A DNA stretch of 64,000 nucleotides from Spirochaetales bacterium (GCA_015075425.1 JABTUL010000003.1:1-64000), one strand, 5' to 3'; shown: positions 1 through 9,105, numbered from the stretch's first letter. Made by a program: numbers and translations. The notes: generated by a model from the sequence alone, not told the origin.

Positions 1-9
1 CGTGGCCTT

Positions 10-2448
10 GTGAGTGAAGAAGGCTTTGTGAAATTCCGGATCGGATACTGTGACGGGAGCCTCGGTTCCATTCTGCCTTCCGGACAGAAAGCGGAAGGCA
101 TGCGCATGCGGGAGTTCCTGCGCTCATTCGGGATTTTCAAACCGAATCGCGCGTCGGAGCCTTTTGAATCCTGCATCATCTTCCCTGTGTTTGAGAACGG
201 AGTGCTTTCGGGTCTGTACGGACGGCGCATCACGCGGGGACATCATCGTTCCCGGCATCTGTATTTGCCGGGACCACACCGGGGCATCTGGAACCCGGAG
301 GCTCTGCAGGGAACCGAGCTCATTTTGTGCGAATCGATCATCGATGCCTTCACCTTCTATGCCAATGGCATACGCAATGTTTCCTGTGCATACGGAACGG
401 AGGGCTTCACGGCCCAGATGCTTGCGGCTCTTTGCGGTGGACCGGTGAGGAAAGTATACATTGCCTATGATGGCGACATGGCGGGCAACCGGGCGGCCAC
501 GTCTCTGGCACAGAAACTATCCGGGCACGGCATCGAATGTGTGCGGGTACGGTTTCCGATGGGCATGGATGCCAATGACTTTGCGCAGAAGGTGCGCCCG
601 GCCTCCGAGAGCCTGCGTGAACTGCTCTTTCAGGCTACCCCTCTTGTGGCTGAAGAAAGTCCGGTCGGTGCAGCGGAGATCCCGGCTGCTCACCCTGCAC
701 CGGACGGTCCGGATTTCGAGCTCGATGGCGAAGAAGTGCGCTTCCGGTTCAGCCAGCGAAAATACCGGGTGCGCGGTCTTTTCAAGAACACAACGGACCA
801 TTTGCTAAAAATCAATCTGCGGGTATCTCTCGGGGAGCGCTACCATCTGGACACGTTTGATCTCTTGCAGGCGAAGGCCCGCACGCACTTCATTGAGCAG
901 GCAGCACTGGAACTGGCGGTGGATGCGGACCTCATCAAGTTCGATACCGGGCGGATTCTCGATCGTCTGGAGGAGCTGCTGGCCGCAAAGCAAAAGGAGA
1001 AGAAGCCGGAAAGTTCTGTTCCCGAGATTCCGGAAGAGAGGCGCCTTGCGGCCATGGAGTATCTGCAGTCGCCGGATCTCATAGAGCACATTGTTCTCGA
1101 TTTTGAGAAGATGGGCCTTGTGGGGGAAAGGATCAATTCTCTGATTGGATATCTGGGCAGCCTCTCGCGCAAGACGGATGCGCCGCTGGCCATCATCATC
1201 CAGTCCTCTTCCTCAGCGGGCAAATCCACACTCATGGAAGCGATTCTTGCGATGGTACCGGAGGAAGACCGGGTGAAGTATTCCTTCATGACCGGCCAGA
1301 GCCTCTTCTACATGCAATCGCAGAGTCTCAAGCACCGCATCCTTGCCATCTCAGAAGAAGAAGGAGTCGAGAAGGCAAAGTATGCCATCAAGATCCTCCA
1401 GAGCGAACACAAGGTGAGCATCGCCACCACCATCAAAGATCCGGAAACGGGAATGCCGGACACAAAGGAATTTGTGGTGGAAGGGCCGGTCATGATCCTC
1501 ATCACCACGACCAATGTGGAGATTGCCGAGGAGCTGCAGAACCGGGCTCTTGTGCTCACCATCAACGAGGAGCGCGAACAGACCCGCCTGATCCAGCAGC
1601 TGCAGCGCGAACGGCGCACCATTGATGGCATCATGCAAAAACGGCGGCAGCACCACCATGCGGAACTCCACCAGGACATCCAGAGAATGCTGCGCCCTCT
1701 GGCTGTGGCCATTGAGGGAGCGCCACAGATGGATTTCCCGGATACAAGGCTGCGTCTGCGGCGTGATCAGGAGAAATTCCTGACCCTGATTGAATCCATC
1801 GCTATACTGCACCAGTATCAGCGGCCGGTGAAGACCCGTACAGATGAGCGCGGAACGGTGGAATACATTGAGGCCACGAAGGACGATGTGGCTCTGGCGG
1901 GTTTTCTGTGTGCGCAGGTCTTTGGCATTTCTCTGGATGAACTGGCGCCACAGACCAGGCGGCTGCTCGGTCTCATGGAAAAGATGGTGCGGGAAGAAAG
2001 TGCCCGGCAGAAAATAGAGCTCAGGGAATACCGCTTCACCCGGCGCATGGTGCGCGAGTATACGGGCTGGTCTGATTCGCGGCTCAAAATTCATCTTGCG
2101 CGTCTGGAGGATCTGGAGTATCTACTTGTGCGGGGTGGCGGGCGCGGGCAGCTCATCGAGTATGCTCTGGTGCATCCGGGGGAAAGCCGGGATGGCCCCT
2201 TCCTGCCGGGGATCCGGGCTGACTTAAAGCCCGAACTCTTAAATTTTCTCAACAAGAAGTCAGGCCTGCGGGGCCAGAAGTCAGGGCAAAAAGGCGAGAA
2301 GTCAGGGGGAAGTCAGGCCCCTGTCAGGGGGGAGTCAGGGGGTGGTTCGTTTTCCGCAAATGCGAAATTTGCAGGAGATTCGGCTCTACGCTCCATTTCA
2401 GACGATTTCGCGTCTTCCGGGGCAAAAACACGCAAGAGGCCCGCTTGA
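10..2448 (+). CDS. Toprim primase / P-loop ATPase of a mobile replicon (5' end probably outside window)
   Basis: The protein probably makes primers and/or unwinds DNA for replication of a plasmid or integrative element. A Toprim domain occupies about residues 55-185: the catalytic Glu is in LILCESIIDAF (E108) and the DxD pair in AYDGDMAG (D154, D156). A second domain (about 340-600) carries a Walker A loop, QSSSSAGKST (K405), and a sensor-like stretch, LITTTNVEIAEE. The tail is low-complexity and Lys/Ser/Gly-rich. The first possible start is GTG at 10, but the frame is open to the window edge and no CHC2 zinc finger is present, so the true N-terminus may lie upstream. It overlaps or abuts the next gene, forming one transcription unit with the recombinases and parAB. 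Confidence 0.75.
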   Translation: MSEEGFVKFRIGYCDGSLGSILPSGQKAEGMRMREFLRSFGIFKPNRASEPFESCIIFPVFENGVLSGLYGRRITRGHHRSRHLYLPGPHRGIWNPEALQGTELILCESIIDAFTFYANGIRNVSCAYGTEGFTAQMLAALCGGPVRKVYIAYDGDMAGNRAATSLAQKLSGHGIECVRVRFPMGMDANDFAQKVRPASESLRELLFQATPLVAEESPVGAAEIPAAHPAPDGPDFELDGEEVRFRFSQRKYRVRGLFKNTTDHLLKINLRVSLGERYHLDTFDLLQAKARTHFIEQAALELAVDADLIKFDTGRILDRLEELLAAKQKEKKPESSVPEIPEERRLAAMEYLQSPDLIEHIVLDFEKMGLVGERINSLIGYLGSLSRKTDAPLAIIIQSSSSAGKSTLMEAILAMVPEEDRVKYSFMTGQSLFYMQSQSLKHRILAISEEEGVEKAKYAIKILQSEHKVSIATTIKDPETGMPDTKEFVVEGPVMILITTTNVEIAEELQNRALVLTINEEREQTRLIQQLQRERRTIDGIMQKRRQHHHAELHQDIQRMLRPLAVAIEGAPQMDFPDTRLRLRRDQEKFLTLIESIAILHQYQRPVKTRTDERGTVEYIEATKDDVALAGFLCAQVFGISLDELAPQTRRLLGLMEKMVREESARQKIELREYRFTRRMVREYTGWSDSRLKIHLARLEDLEYLLVRGGGRGQLIEYALVHPGESRDGPFLPGIRADLKPELLNFLNKKSGLRGQKSGQKGEKSGGSQAPVRGESGGGSFSANAKFAGDSALRSISDDFASSGAKTRKRPA

Positions 2449-2453
2449 ATTTT

Positions 2454-3401
2454 ATGGAAAAGTGCGCCCTTTCCCTGCACCTTCCCGGCTACCTGGCCAC
2501 TCTCAAACGGCTGAACCGCGCCCCTTCGACCATCCGGGGGCAGAAGGAAGCTCTGGGGCTCTTTGTGTCTTTTTGTGTCGAACGCGGGATCACAGACCCC
2601 GCCTCCCTCACGGTGGGTGTTGTGGAAAGATACCGCAAGTTTCTCTCCGAACGCCGGGCCAGGCGAAGCGGTGCTGTGCTTTCGGCGAGCAGCCGGATCA
2701 ATCTTCTCTGCGCGGTGCGTGAATACTGCCGCTATCTCACAAAGCAGGGCCATATGCTCTTCAATCCCGCGCTTGCTGTGGAACTACCGAAGATGGGCCG
2801 GCATCTGCCGCGTGTTCTTTCTGCAGCGGAGGCCGAGCGCATTGTGCGGGTCCAGAACAGAGTCCCGGCCATTGAGCTGCGCAACCGTGCGCTTCTTGAG
2901 GTGCTCTATGCTACCGGCATGCGGCGCTCGGAGATTTCCGGCCTTGATCTTGCTGATGTGAATTTTGAATCGGGAACCATCCTCATTCGTGAAGGCAAAG
3001 GCGGACATGATCGCGTGGTGCCGGCTGGCAGGAACGCTCTCGTCTGGATCCAGAAGTATCTGAAAGAGTCGCGCCCGCTGATACTATCCACCTTCACAGA
3101 CTGCGGTGCGCTCTTTCTTTCAACTCAGGGAGAGCGTGGGCGCATGAGCACGGATACGATCAGCCACACGGTCACCAGCAGCCGCAAGCGGGCTGGCGTA
3201 GAGAAAGAAGGATCCACGCATATGTTCCGGCATACAGCGGCCACGCTCATGCTTGAGAACGGCGCGGACGTGCGCTTTGTGCAGCAACTGCTCGGACACA
3301 GGGAGCTCGGCAGCACCCAGAGATACACGCACGTTTCGATTCGCAAGCTCAAAGAGGTGCATGAGAAGACGCACCCGGCCCGCTTCCGGAGGGAACCGTG
3401 A
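2454..3401 (+). CDS. Tyrosine recombinase (Xer/phage integrase family), copy 1
   Basis: Site-specific recombinase of the XerC/XerD type, about 315 residues, the usual length. An N-terminal SAM-like core-binding domain (about 1-100) precedes the catalytic domain. Active-site residues are visible: Arg in GMRRSEISGL, Lys in GKGGHDR, the HxxR of HMFRHTAA, the His of LLGHRELG and the nucleophile Tyr in STQRYTHV. I chose the ATG at 2454; a TTG at 2445 overlaps the preceding stop and has a better-spaced AAGAGG, so the start is ambiguous. The gene is followed at once by a paralogue with a 4-base overlap. The context suggests resolution of multimers or integration of the replicon rather than the chromosomal dif system. 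Confidence 0.9.
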   Translation: MEKCALSLHLPGYLATLKRLNRAPSTIRGQKEALGLFVSFCVERGITDPASLTVGVVERYRKFLSERRARRSGAVLSASSRINLLCAVREYCRYLTKQGHMLFNPALAVELPKMGRHLPRVLSAAEAERIVRVQNRVPAIELRNRALLEVLYATGMRRSEISGLDLADVNFESGTILIREGKGGHDRVVPAGRNALVWIQKYLKESRPLILSTFTDCGALFLSTQGERGRMSTDTISHTVTSSRKRAGVEKEGSTHMFRHTAATLMLENGADVRFVQQLLGHRELGSTQRYTHVSIRKLKEVHEKTHPARFRREP

Positions 3402-4342
3402 GTGCACAGGCGACTCTGGCTCAGTTTCTGCCGGAGTATCTTTCAGATCTCACGGTGCGGGGGTACTCGCGGGAGACTCTGCGTGTGCGTGGAGATCAGC
3501 TCAGAATATTTCTTGAGTATTGCCAGGAGCGTTCTGCCACGGAGCCTTCTGCAATCACCCTGGCTTTTGTGGAGCGCTATGCCCGGCATGAAAGCAGTCG
3601 CATCTCCGAGCAAACAGGCAGGCGACTGGCCGCCACCACGGCCATCCACAGGCTTTCCACCCTTAAAAGCTTTCTGGGATTCCTTGTGAAGCGGCAGGCC
3701 ATGCTATTCAATCCGGCGCTGGAGCTTGAGTTTCCGCGCACGGGCAAACATCTGCCACGCGGGGTCCTGACCGCCCGTGAAGTGGAGCACATGATGCTTG
3801 TGCCGGACATACTCACCCCGTGCGGGCTGCGCAACCGGGCACTGCTCGAGCTTTTGTATTCCACCGGGATGCGCAGAAGCGAGGTGTGCAAATTGAATCT
3901 GGAGGATATGGATTTTGGCGGTGGCAGCGTCTTTATCCGCCAGGCCAAGGGGCACAGGGACCGGATCACCCCTGTGGGCAAACGGGCTCTTTTCTGGCTG
4001 CAGAAGTATCTGGAAGAGGCCCGGCCGGCCATGTCTGACAGCGCGGACGCAGCTCTCTTTCTGGCCCGGCGCACGGGCCGGATTACACCCGCTCAGGTGT
4101 CTTTTGTGGTGCGCACGGCAAGGGAGGCCTGTGGAATCAAGAAGCCCGGCGCGGCCCATATCCTGCGCCATACAGCAGCCACGCTCATGCTTGAGAATGG
4201 AGCGGATGTGCGCTACGTGCAGCAATTCCTGGGACATGAGGCTCTTTCGAGCACCCAGCGCTACACGCATGTGGCCATACCGGCCCTCAAGGCAGTGCAT
4301 GCGAAAACCCATCCGGCCAACTATCCGGAGCGTGACCCATGA
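3398..4342 (+). CDS. Tyrosine recombinase (Xer/phage integrase family), copy 2
   Basis: Second tyrosine recombinase, 314 residues, starting at a GTG inside the GTGA overlap with copy 1. Catalytic residues are kept: Arg in GMRRSEVCKL, Lys in AKGHRDR, HxxR in HILRHTAA, His in LGHEALSS and Tyr in TQRYTHVA. It is clearly paralogous to its neighbour along its whole length but diverged, so the pair may act as a heteromeric XerC/XerD-like recombinase. It overlaps the following parA start by 4 bases, so translation is probably coupled. There is no third recombinase, which separates it from the recombinase-in-trio elements. Confidence 0.9.
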   Translation: MSAQATLAQFLPEYLSDLTVRGYSRETLRVRGDQLRIFLEYCQERSATEPSAITLAFVERYARHESSRISEQTGRRLAATTAIHRLSTLKSFLGFLVKRQAMLFNPALELEFPRTGKHLPRGVLTAREVEHMMLVPDILTPCGLRNRALLELLYSTGMRRSEVCKLNLEDMDFGGGSVFIRQAKGHRDRITPVGKRALFWLQKYLEEARPAMSDSADAALFLARRTGRITPAQVSFVVRTAREACGIKKPGAAHILRHTAATLMLENGADVRYVQQFLGHEALSSTQRYTHVAIPALKAVHAKTHPANYPERDP

Positions 4343-5061
4343 AAGTGATCAGTGTGGCCTCACTCAAGGGCGGATCGGGCAAGACCTCGGTATCCATATT
4401 TCTGGCCCAGCTCTTTGCCCGCAAAGGCCCGGTGCTCGCCGTGGATCTGGACCACAACAACAACCTCACGGACTATTTTCTGCGGCGGACGGATACCGGG
4501 AAGATTGAAGGAGCCAGTATCTATCAGGCCCTTACCGGCACACGCAAGCTCAGCGACTGTATCCATGCAGCAGAAGAGCATGAGAAAATAGCGGTGCTGC
4601 CGGCCACGCCCCATCTGGCCCGCATTGGCCTTGAGCTGGCCCGGGATCCGGGAGCGATTCTGCGCTTTGCAAAGTCACTGCGGAAGCTTGATTTTGTGGC
4701 CATTGTGATCGACACACCTCCTTCTCTTTCTTTTGAGCTTTCCTGTGCTCTTTATTCTTCTAATATTGTACTTTCTCCAGTCTCCTTTAGCCGCTGGACG
4801 GTGCAGGGTTTTGCTCTCCTGCGCGATGAGACACAGGCCGTGGCCAGAGCTACCGGCCGCTCTGCGGTTCTCCGCGCTCTACCAGCTCAGGTGAACGCTG
4901 CTCAGGAAGAGAAGCTGCGCGGGGCAGAGTTTGCCGATTTCACAGAAGCTGCCATCCACCGCTCAGCTGCGATCAAAGCGGCCTGTGACAGTGGGCGGCC
5001 ACTCAAGGCCGGTTCCAGAGGCCACCGGCAGTTTGCCGCCCTTGCAGAGGAGCTATTATGA
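4339..5061 (+). CDS. parA: ParA-family partition ATPase
   Basis: Deviant Walker-type ATPase that positions DNA cargo on the nucleoid. The P-loop is at the very N-terminus (LKGGSGKTS, residues about 9-17), the A' motif is DLDHNNNLTDYF, and the Walker B-type stretch is VIDTPPSLS. At 240 residues and without an N-terminal DNA-binding domain it resembles small plasmid-type (Ib/Soj-like) ParA proteins. ATG at 4339 overlaps the recombinase stop; its own stop overlaps the parB start (ATGA). This partition pair next to a primase and recombinases argues for a plasmid or integrated plasmid-like element rather than the chromosomal parAB locus. Confidence 0.85.
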   Translation: MKVISVASLKGGSGKTSVSIFLAQLFARKGPVLAVDLDHNNNLTDYFLRRTDTGKIEGASIYQALTGTRKLSDCIHAAEEHEKIAVLPATPHLARIGLELARDPGAILRFAKSLRKLDFVAIVIDTPPSLSFELSCALYSSNIVLSPVSFSRWTVQGFALLRDETQAVARATGRSAVLRALPAQVNAAQEEKLRGAEFADFTEAAIHRSAAIKAACDSGRPLKAGSRGHRQFAALAEELL

Positions 5062-5882
5062 CAGACACGGAAAAGAACGAGCGGAGGAAGCGTGAGATTG
5101 AGAAATTCAAGGCGAACATTGCCATTCCGCGTCCGGGAAGTGCAGTACAGCCCGAGGCCCTGCCAGTGCTTGTGCATCATGGCATTGATCTTTCCGACAT
5201 CCTCTATTTGCCTCTGGCCGAACTCCAGGACAATCCCCTGAATGAATATCCGGCTCTGCCAGAAGAAGAGCTGGCTGAACTGGAAAGCGACATACGCGAA
5301 AAGGGAATCCTCGTGCCACTCATTGTGAAGCTGGACGGCGTGATTGTATGCGGACACAACCGCAAAGCCGCCGCTCTACGAGCGGGGCTTGAGCGCGTAC
5401 CCGTGCAGCAGATCATTTCTCCCCTCTCAGCTGCTCTTGAAAAGGACATCATGAAATCTGAGAACGACCGGCGGCGTGGCGGGCGCTGGAGCAAAGAGCA
5501 GAAGGAGGCTTTTATCCGGGAGAACTTTGAAGCGGAGCTGACAGAGAGAAAGCACGGTGGAGCGCGAAAACGTTCCGGCCGCAAGAATCAAGGTTCACTG
5601 AACCTTGAAAAGGCACCCGAGGGAGAGGACTTGGCCCGCAAAATCGAAAAGAAATCCCGTGGCCAGATCCCGGCCGGAACGGCAAAACGTATTGTGGCCG
5701 GATTGCGCAAGAAAGCCGGAAGCGCTCCAGCAACCGGCAAAGACAGCAGATCCCGGGAAAAGCTACTGGCCCGCCTGCGGACCATCCAGCAAGTGATTGC
5801 CGTCCTCGAAAAGAAGCTGGCGGATGCACGGGCGCAAAAGAAAATAGTCCAGATGGAGCTGCAGAAGATCAATGGAAATTAG
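5058..5882 (+). CDS. parB: ParB-family centromere-binding protein
   Basis: Partner of the adjacent ParA. A ParB/sulfiredoxin-like domain lies at about residues 50-125, with the characteristic VIVCGHNRKAAALRAG box that in ParB proteins forms the CTP-binding region. A helical, basic middle (about 130-220: RGGRWSKEQKEAF and a KKSRGQIPAGTAKRIV stretch) is probably the DNA-binding part. The C-terminal 45 residues are heptad-rich and probably a coiled coil. The start ATG is in the 4-base overlap with parA. Its end overlaps the next, AT-richer gene by 11 bases. No clear parS-like repeats were found by eye around it. Confidence 0.8.
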   Translation: MTDTEKNERRKREIEKFKANIAIPRPGSAVQPEALPVLVHHGIDLSDILYLPLAELQDNPLNEYPALPEEELAELESDIREKGILVPLIVKLDGVIVCGHNRKAAALRAGLERVPVQQIISPLSAALEKDIMKSENDRRRGGRWSKEQKEAFIRENFEAELTERKHGGARKRSGRKNQGSLNLEKAPEGEDLARKIEKKSRGQIPAGTAKRIVAGLRKKAGSAPATGKDSRSREKLLARLRTIQQVIAVLEKKLADARAQKKIVQMELQKINGN

Positions 5883-6558
5883 CGCCTTCCTGATTCGTCT
5901 GATATTTCTGCTTCTTCCGGGAATCATATGCAGCCAGCTTTACCGCAAACTCAAAGGGTCGCTCGCACGCAGGGATCTTGATGATTATCTGGAAATCATA
6001 TGGTTCTCTCTAGTTTCCTATCTGACCTATTGGGCCTTGTTAGCGTTTGCCCAAAGCTCTGGATGGACAAACAGGGAGTTCACTTTTTTCAGAAGCATTT
6101 TTGACGAGAAGCAGTCTCCTGACCTCATTGAGATTGCCTTCGCCTCCTTGATAGGCCTGATTACCGCATTCATAGCTGCAGCGTTCTACAGTCATAAAAT
6201 AATCAATAGATTGGGGCGTTTTCTTCGCGTTACAAAGCGGTATGGAGATGAGGACCTCTGGAACTATTTCATGAACTGGCCAAAAATCGACTGGGTGATT
6301 GTTCGTGATCACAAGCTTGGCTTGATATATTTTGGTGCAATCAGTGTTTACTCAGATTCAGACAAGGATCGTGAGATCATTCTCGAAAACGTACAGGTAT
6401 TCAGCAACAAGAGTGGGACCTACCTCTACACCGTCAAAGCAATGTATCTGCCCCGGAACAAAGATGATTTAACCATCGAAATTCCTGTTGAAGAAACGGA
6501 AAAACCTGTTAACTTGGAGGCAAAGGAAACAAAAAATGCAAGAAGACGAAAGCGCTGA
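5872..6558 (+). CDS. DUF6338-like membrane protein
   Basis: Function unknown. A hydrophobic N-terminus (residues about 5-22) is followed by two further membrane segments (about 38-62 and 85-107). A soluble C-terminal half contains WNYFMNWPKIDWVIV and GLIYFGAIS. That architecture (three TM segments, then a beta-rich tail with a conserved W and an IYFG-like turn) matches what I know of DUF6338 proteins; the assignment is from pattern, not alignment. The ATG lies inside the last codons of parB. The gene is clearly richer in A+T than the five genes before it, so it may be cargo acquired separately. A 58-residue gene overlaps its end. Confidence 0.5.
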   Translation: MEISAFLIRLIFLLLPGIICSQLYRKLKGSLARRDLDDYLEIIWFSLVSYLTYWALLAFAQSSGWTNREFTFFRSIFDEKQSPDLIEIAFASLIGLITAFIAAAFYSHKIINRLGRFLRVTKRYGDEDLWNYFMNWPKIDWVIVRDHKLGLIYFGAISVYSDSDKDREIILENVQVFSNKSGTYLYTVKAMYLPRNKDDLTIEIPVEETEKPVNLEAKETKNARRRKR

Positions 6559-6712
6559 AAAAAGACCGGTGGATTTTTTTGAAATCCCCCGCAACCGTAC
6601 CCATGTTATCACGGAAGGTGAGATACGCAAAGGAGGACTTAATCCGGTTCCTGATCGTGAACGGCCCGTAGTCAGGATAGTCGCTCAGGAAGTAGACAAA
6701 CAAAAAAACTAA
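6536..6712 (+). CDS. Small polar protein, partner of the DUF6338-like gene
   Basis: Predicted 58-residue acidic/basic protein without membrane segments. It starts at ATG 6536 (AGGA 8-9 bases upstream) and overlaps the preceding stop. The motif TEGEIRKGGLNPVP is followed by RPVVRIV. An upstream in-frame ATG at 6488 would add 16 residues but has no good ribosome site. Position, overlap and similar base composition suggest co-translation with the membrane protein. I recall KGG-N-P motifs in short proteins beside DUF6338 genes elsewhere, but could not check this. Function unknown. Confidence 0.45.
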   Translation: MQEDESAEKRPVDFFEIPRNRTHVITEGEIRKGGLNPVPDRERPVVRIVAQEVDKQKN

Positions 6713-7182
6713 CCCCCGCCCGCCATCCTCCTGATTCGCGCGGGCGTCCACCCCCTCCGGACGTCCTGTCCTCCGGGGCTGGTCCTGAGCCGCAGTCCGG
6801 GCAGTCTTCTTGAATCGCCCGCAAGTATGCGCTCCGGCACGCGTCGGCAGTCCTTCCCTCGCCGGCCCCCCGTACCCCCGCTTCCCATCCTGGCCGCGCT
6901 CCGCACGCTGTCGCGGCTCCGCTCTGAGCGGAAGTTTATAAAAGACGGGGGCCTCAACGGGAAGGACTTCTTGCATGCTCGCGTTTCCAGCTCTCCAGAA
7001 GCCCCTGGCCACATGAGAAATTAGGAAACGCTCGCAGCAAGACCCGCGCCGTCGCGCCCGTGGCCATTTCTCCCTTTAGCTGCTGGGGCGGGTGGGGGTT
7101 AGACTGCCGCTAAGGGAAAAACGCTGCGAACCGCGCAAGGAATGCTTGCCAGAATCTTTGTATGTGCACACCTTGAGGCGGC
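6713..7182. other. Gene-free GC-rich spacer
   Basis: Some 470 bases with no supported gene. It is strikingly GC-rich and pyrimidine-skewed to about 6910, then mixed. Open frames here are arginine/proline-rich artefacts of composition on both strands. It separates the replication module from the HINT-toxin gene and must hold the promoter of the latter, but I see no convincing -35/-10 pair. Confidence 0.5.
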
Positions 7183-8610
7183 ATGCGTCCGGCTTATGCA
7201 AATCTTCTCCTCCGCCGAAAAACGCATGTACTGAAATTTTTTCTGAGCCTGTTTCTGGCACTGGGCCAGGTTGCCGCTTCCGTGAGCACGCACCTAGGAG
7301 AACCCCAAAATGATTCCCTGCGCGTACTGGATGTGTGCACATGTTTCACTGCCGGAACGCTTGTAAAAGTGGCGCCATCGACCAGAGGCGCGATTCTTAA
7401 AGGCGGAAGTTATTACAAGGCCATTGAAAATATCAAGGCCGGCGATCTGGTTCCAAGTTACAATCAGGAAACAGGAGAGGTCGAATACAACCGGGTGGCA
7501 CGCACATTCATCAACAAGACCCGCGAAATCGTACTGGTTAAATACAGTAATGGCACTGTGCTTGAGACCACGAAAGAGCATCCATTTTTCATCAAGGGTC
7601 GCGGCTGGGTGGCGGCCTCCAAAATTAAAGCAGGTATGCAATCCGTAGCAGCTAAAGGGATTAAGAAGTCGCGCAACCTCATTGCAGCTGCTCTGATTTC
7701 AGCAGTCAGCATTGCTCCTCTGCATGCCGCCACATCTCAGCCTGAGATTGTTTCAGTCGAGACCGTTCAGCGCAGTGAGGTGGTTTATAACTTTGAAGTT
7801 GAGAACGCACATACTTACTTCGTTGGCGAAGAAGAGGTGCTTGTACACAACGATTGCGTTGGGTTGCATGGCTTTGGGTTAAAACTAGCTGGATTTGAAA
7901 TGGGTGGAAATCCTAAAACAATTCAGAGGCTTAGCGAAACTGTCAGGGACTTATTTACTGATGATCCATCCAGCATCAAGATTATAGCGCCTCCAATTGA
8001 ATTCTCTGATGATGGAAATGCACAACCTGAAGGACCAAAAGCAGCTGTTGAAGTCGTCCACGAAAATAAAAAAACTAAACTATTAGTCGGTTATAGTATG
8101 GGAGCAGATTCAGCTATGCTGGCCGGAAACCCGGATGATGGAGGTGATTGGACAGCCAGAGTTGCTGTAGCTGCAAGGGCCGATATAGTTGCAGACAACA
8201 TTGAAAAAATAGCAAAAACTGGAAATTTAACAATAATTGTCAACATTGTTGGTGATAAAAATGCTGGAAACGATCTTGCTCCTAAGCCGCCTCACTTTGA
8301 AGACCCCGGTTACATATATAAAAAGAAACTATACGATGAAGAGATGGAAATCCGACGTAAATTTGGTGACCGTACACCCTCTGGAGTCGCAGATGCAATT
8401 AAGGCAAAGACAGGTTTATCCTTAGCTCAATTTCAAACAAAATACCCTAATGTTGTTTTCGAATCAACAACGGTTCAGCCCCATGCGGGAGGTGGAGAAA
8501 CAACAGAGACCATGACGGCTGTTAAACGAGGTTATGGAACTTATTATTTGAGGCTTAAAGACCCGGCTACAAATGCACGCATTCAAAGCCTCAAGAATTC
8601 TTCAAAATGA
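7183..8610 (+). CDS. Secreted HINT-domain protein with alpha/beta-hydrolase-like toxin domain
   Basis: A hydrophobic stretch (about residues 17-33) looks like a signal peptide. A HINT (intein-like) domain follows, from Cys54 in CFTAGTLV to the end motif VHNDC (H222, N223, C225), with the typical LETTKEHPFF and NAHTYFVG boxes. HINT domains in polymorphic toxins release the C-terminal toxin by autoproteolysis. The rest (226-475) begins VGLHGFG, has a nucleophile elbow GYSMGA (S305), a possible acid in IVGDKNAG and a His in QPHAGGGE. That order fits a serine hydrolase such as a lipase (inference). DNA becomes AT-rich exactly at the domain junction (about 7860). An overlapping membrane-protein gene follows. 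A stop just upstream (7174) fixes the 5' limit. Confidence 0.7.
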   Translation: MRPAYANLLLRRKTHVLKFFLSLFLALGQVAASVSTHLGEPQNDSLRVLDVCTCFTAGTLVKVAPSTRGAILKGGSYYKAIENIKAGDLVPSYNQETGEVEYNRVARTFINKTREIVLVKYSNGTVLETTKEHPFFIKGRGWVAASKIKAGMQSVAAKGIKKSRNLIAAALISAVSIAPLHAATSQPEIVSVETVQRSEVVYNFEVENAHTYFVGEEEVLVHNDCVGLHGFGLKLAGFEMGGNPKTIQRLSETVRDLFTDDPSSIKIIAPPIEFSDDGNAQPEGPKAAVEVVHENKKTKLLVGYSMGADSAMLAGNPDDGGDWTARVAVAARADIVADNIEKIAKTGNLTIIVNIVGDKNAGNDLAPKPPHFEDPGYIYKKKLYDEEMEIRRKFGDRTPSGVADAIKAKTGLSLAQFQTKYPNVVFESTTVQPHAGGGETTETMTAVKRGYGTYYLRLKDPATNARIQSLKNSSK

Positions 8611-9059
8611 TGCAACCATTCGATTTCTGCCAGTGGATGGCAGACCCAATATTATATAGATTTTCTCCTTTAGGGCTATCAATCGGATTTCTCTGTATAT
8701 TAATGGTTGGTGGCCATATTTTCTTAATTAAATTTCGGCAGCTTGTTTTTGCAATCCTGCTTCAACTTAGTGGACCACAAATTGCATATTTTTTACTAAT
8801 AACTGCTGGAAAGGGGAGCTCTGAAAAAATGGCAGTACATTTTTTTATTGGCTTCTTGCCCATATTTCTCATATGGGGTGCACTATCTGGATTGATTTGG
8901 ATCATTATTCAGGAAGGGAAGCCTTTGCAGAGGGTAATTATTTTCTTTATTTTTTTATTGGCACCTTTAGTCTTTCTATCTTTCTCAAAAAGATACGCAT
9001 GGCAAATTATTGAAGGAGAAATCCATACACGCTGCAACTTGGATTTAAGAGGATATTGA
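8607..9059 (+). CDS. Four-TM membrane protein, candidate immunity protein
   Basis: 150 residues, very hydrophobic, with about four membrane segments (about 16-35, 43-65, 74-97 and 108-127). Not recognised as any known family. It starts at an ATGA overlap with the HINT-hydrolase gene and shares the low-GC composition of that gene's toxin-coding part, unlike the HINT-coding part. In polymorphic toxin loci the gene directly behind the toxin normally encodes immunity, and membrane immunity proteins are common when the toxin attacks the envelope, so immunity is the best inference. No motif proves this. Confidence 0.55.
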   Translation: MMQPFDFCQWMADPILYRFSPLGLSIGFLCILMVGGHIFLIKFRQLVFAILLQLSGPQIAYFLLITAGKGSSEKMAVHFFIGFLPIFLIWGALSGLIWIIIQEGKPLQRVIIFFIFLLAPLVFLSFSKRYAWQIIEGEIHTRCNLDLRGY

Positions 9060-9105
9060 ATAAAGTTTGCCGGACCTGTACCTGGCCATAATTAATATCC
9101 GGCCA

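Noticed and set aside
1351-2094. Long antisense frame (247 codons) opposite the primase gene
   Set aside because: It is a shadow of the real gene: no ribosome site, His/Leu/Arg-biased composition, and the sense strand has clear motifs.
2445-4342. Recombinase-in-trio element
   Set aside because: Only two tyrosine recombinases are present; the third position holds parA.
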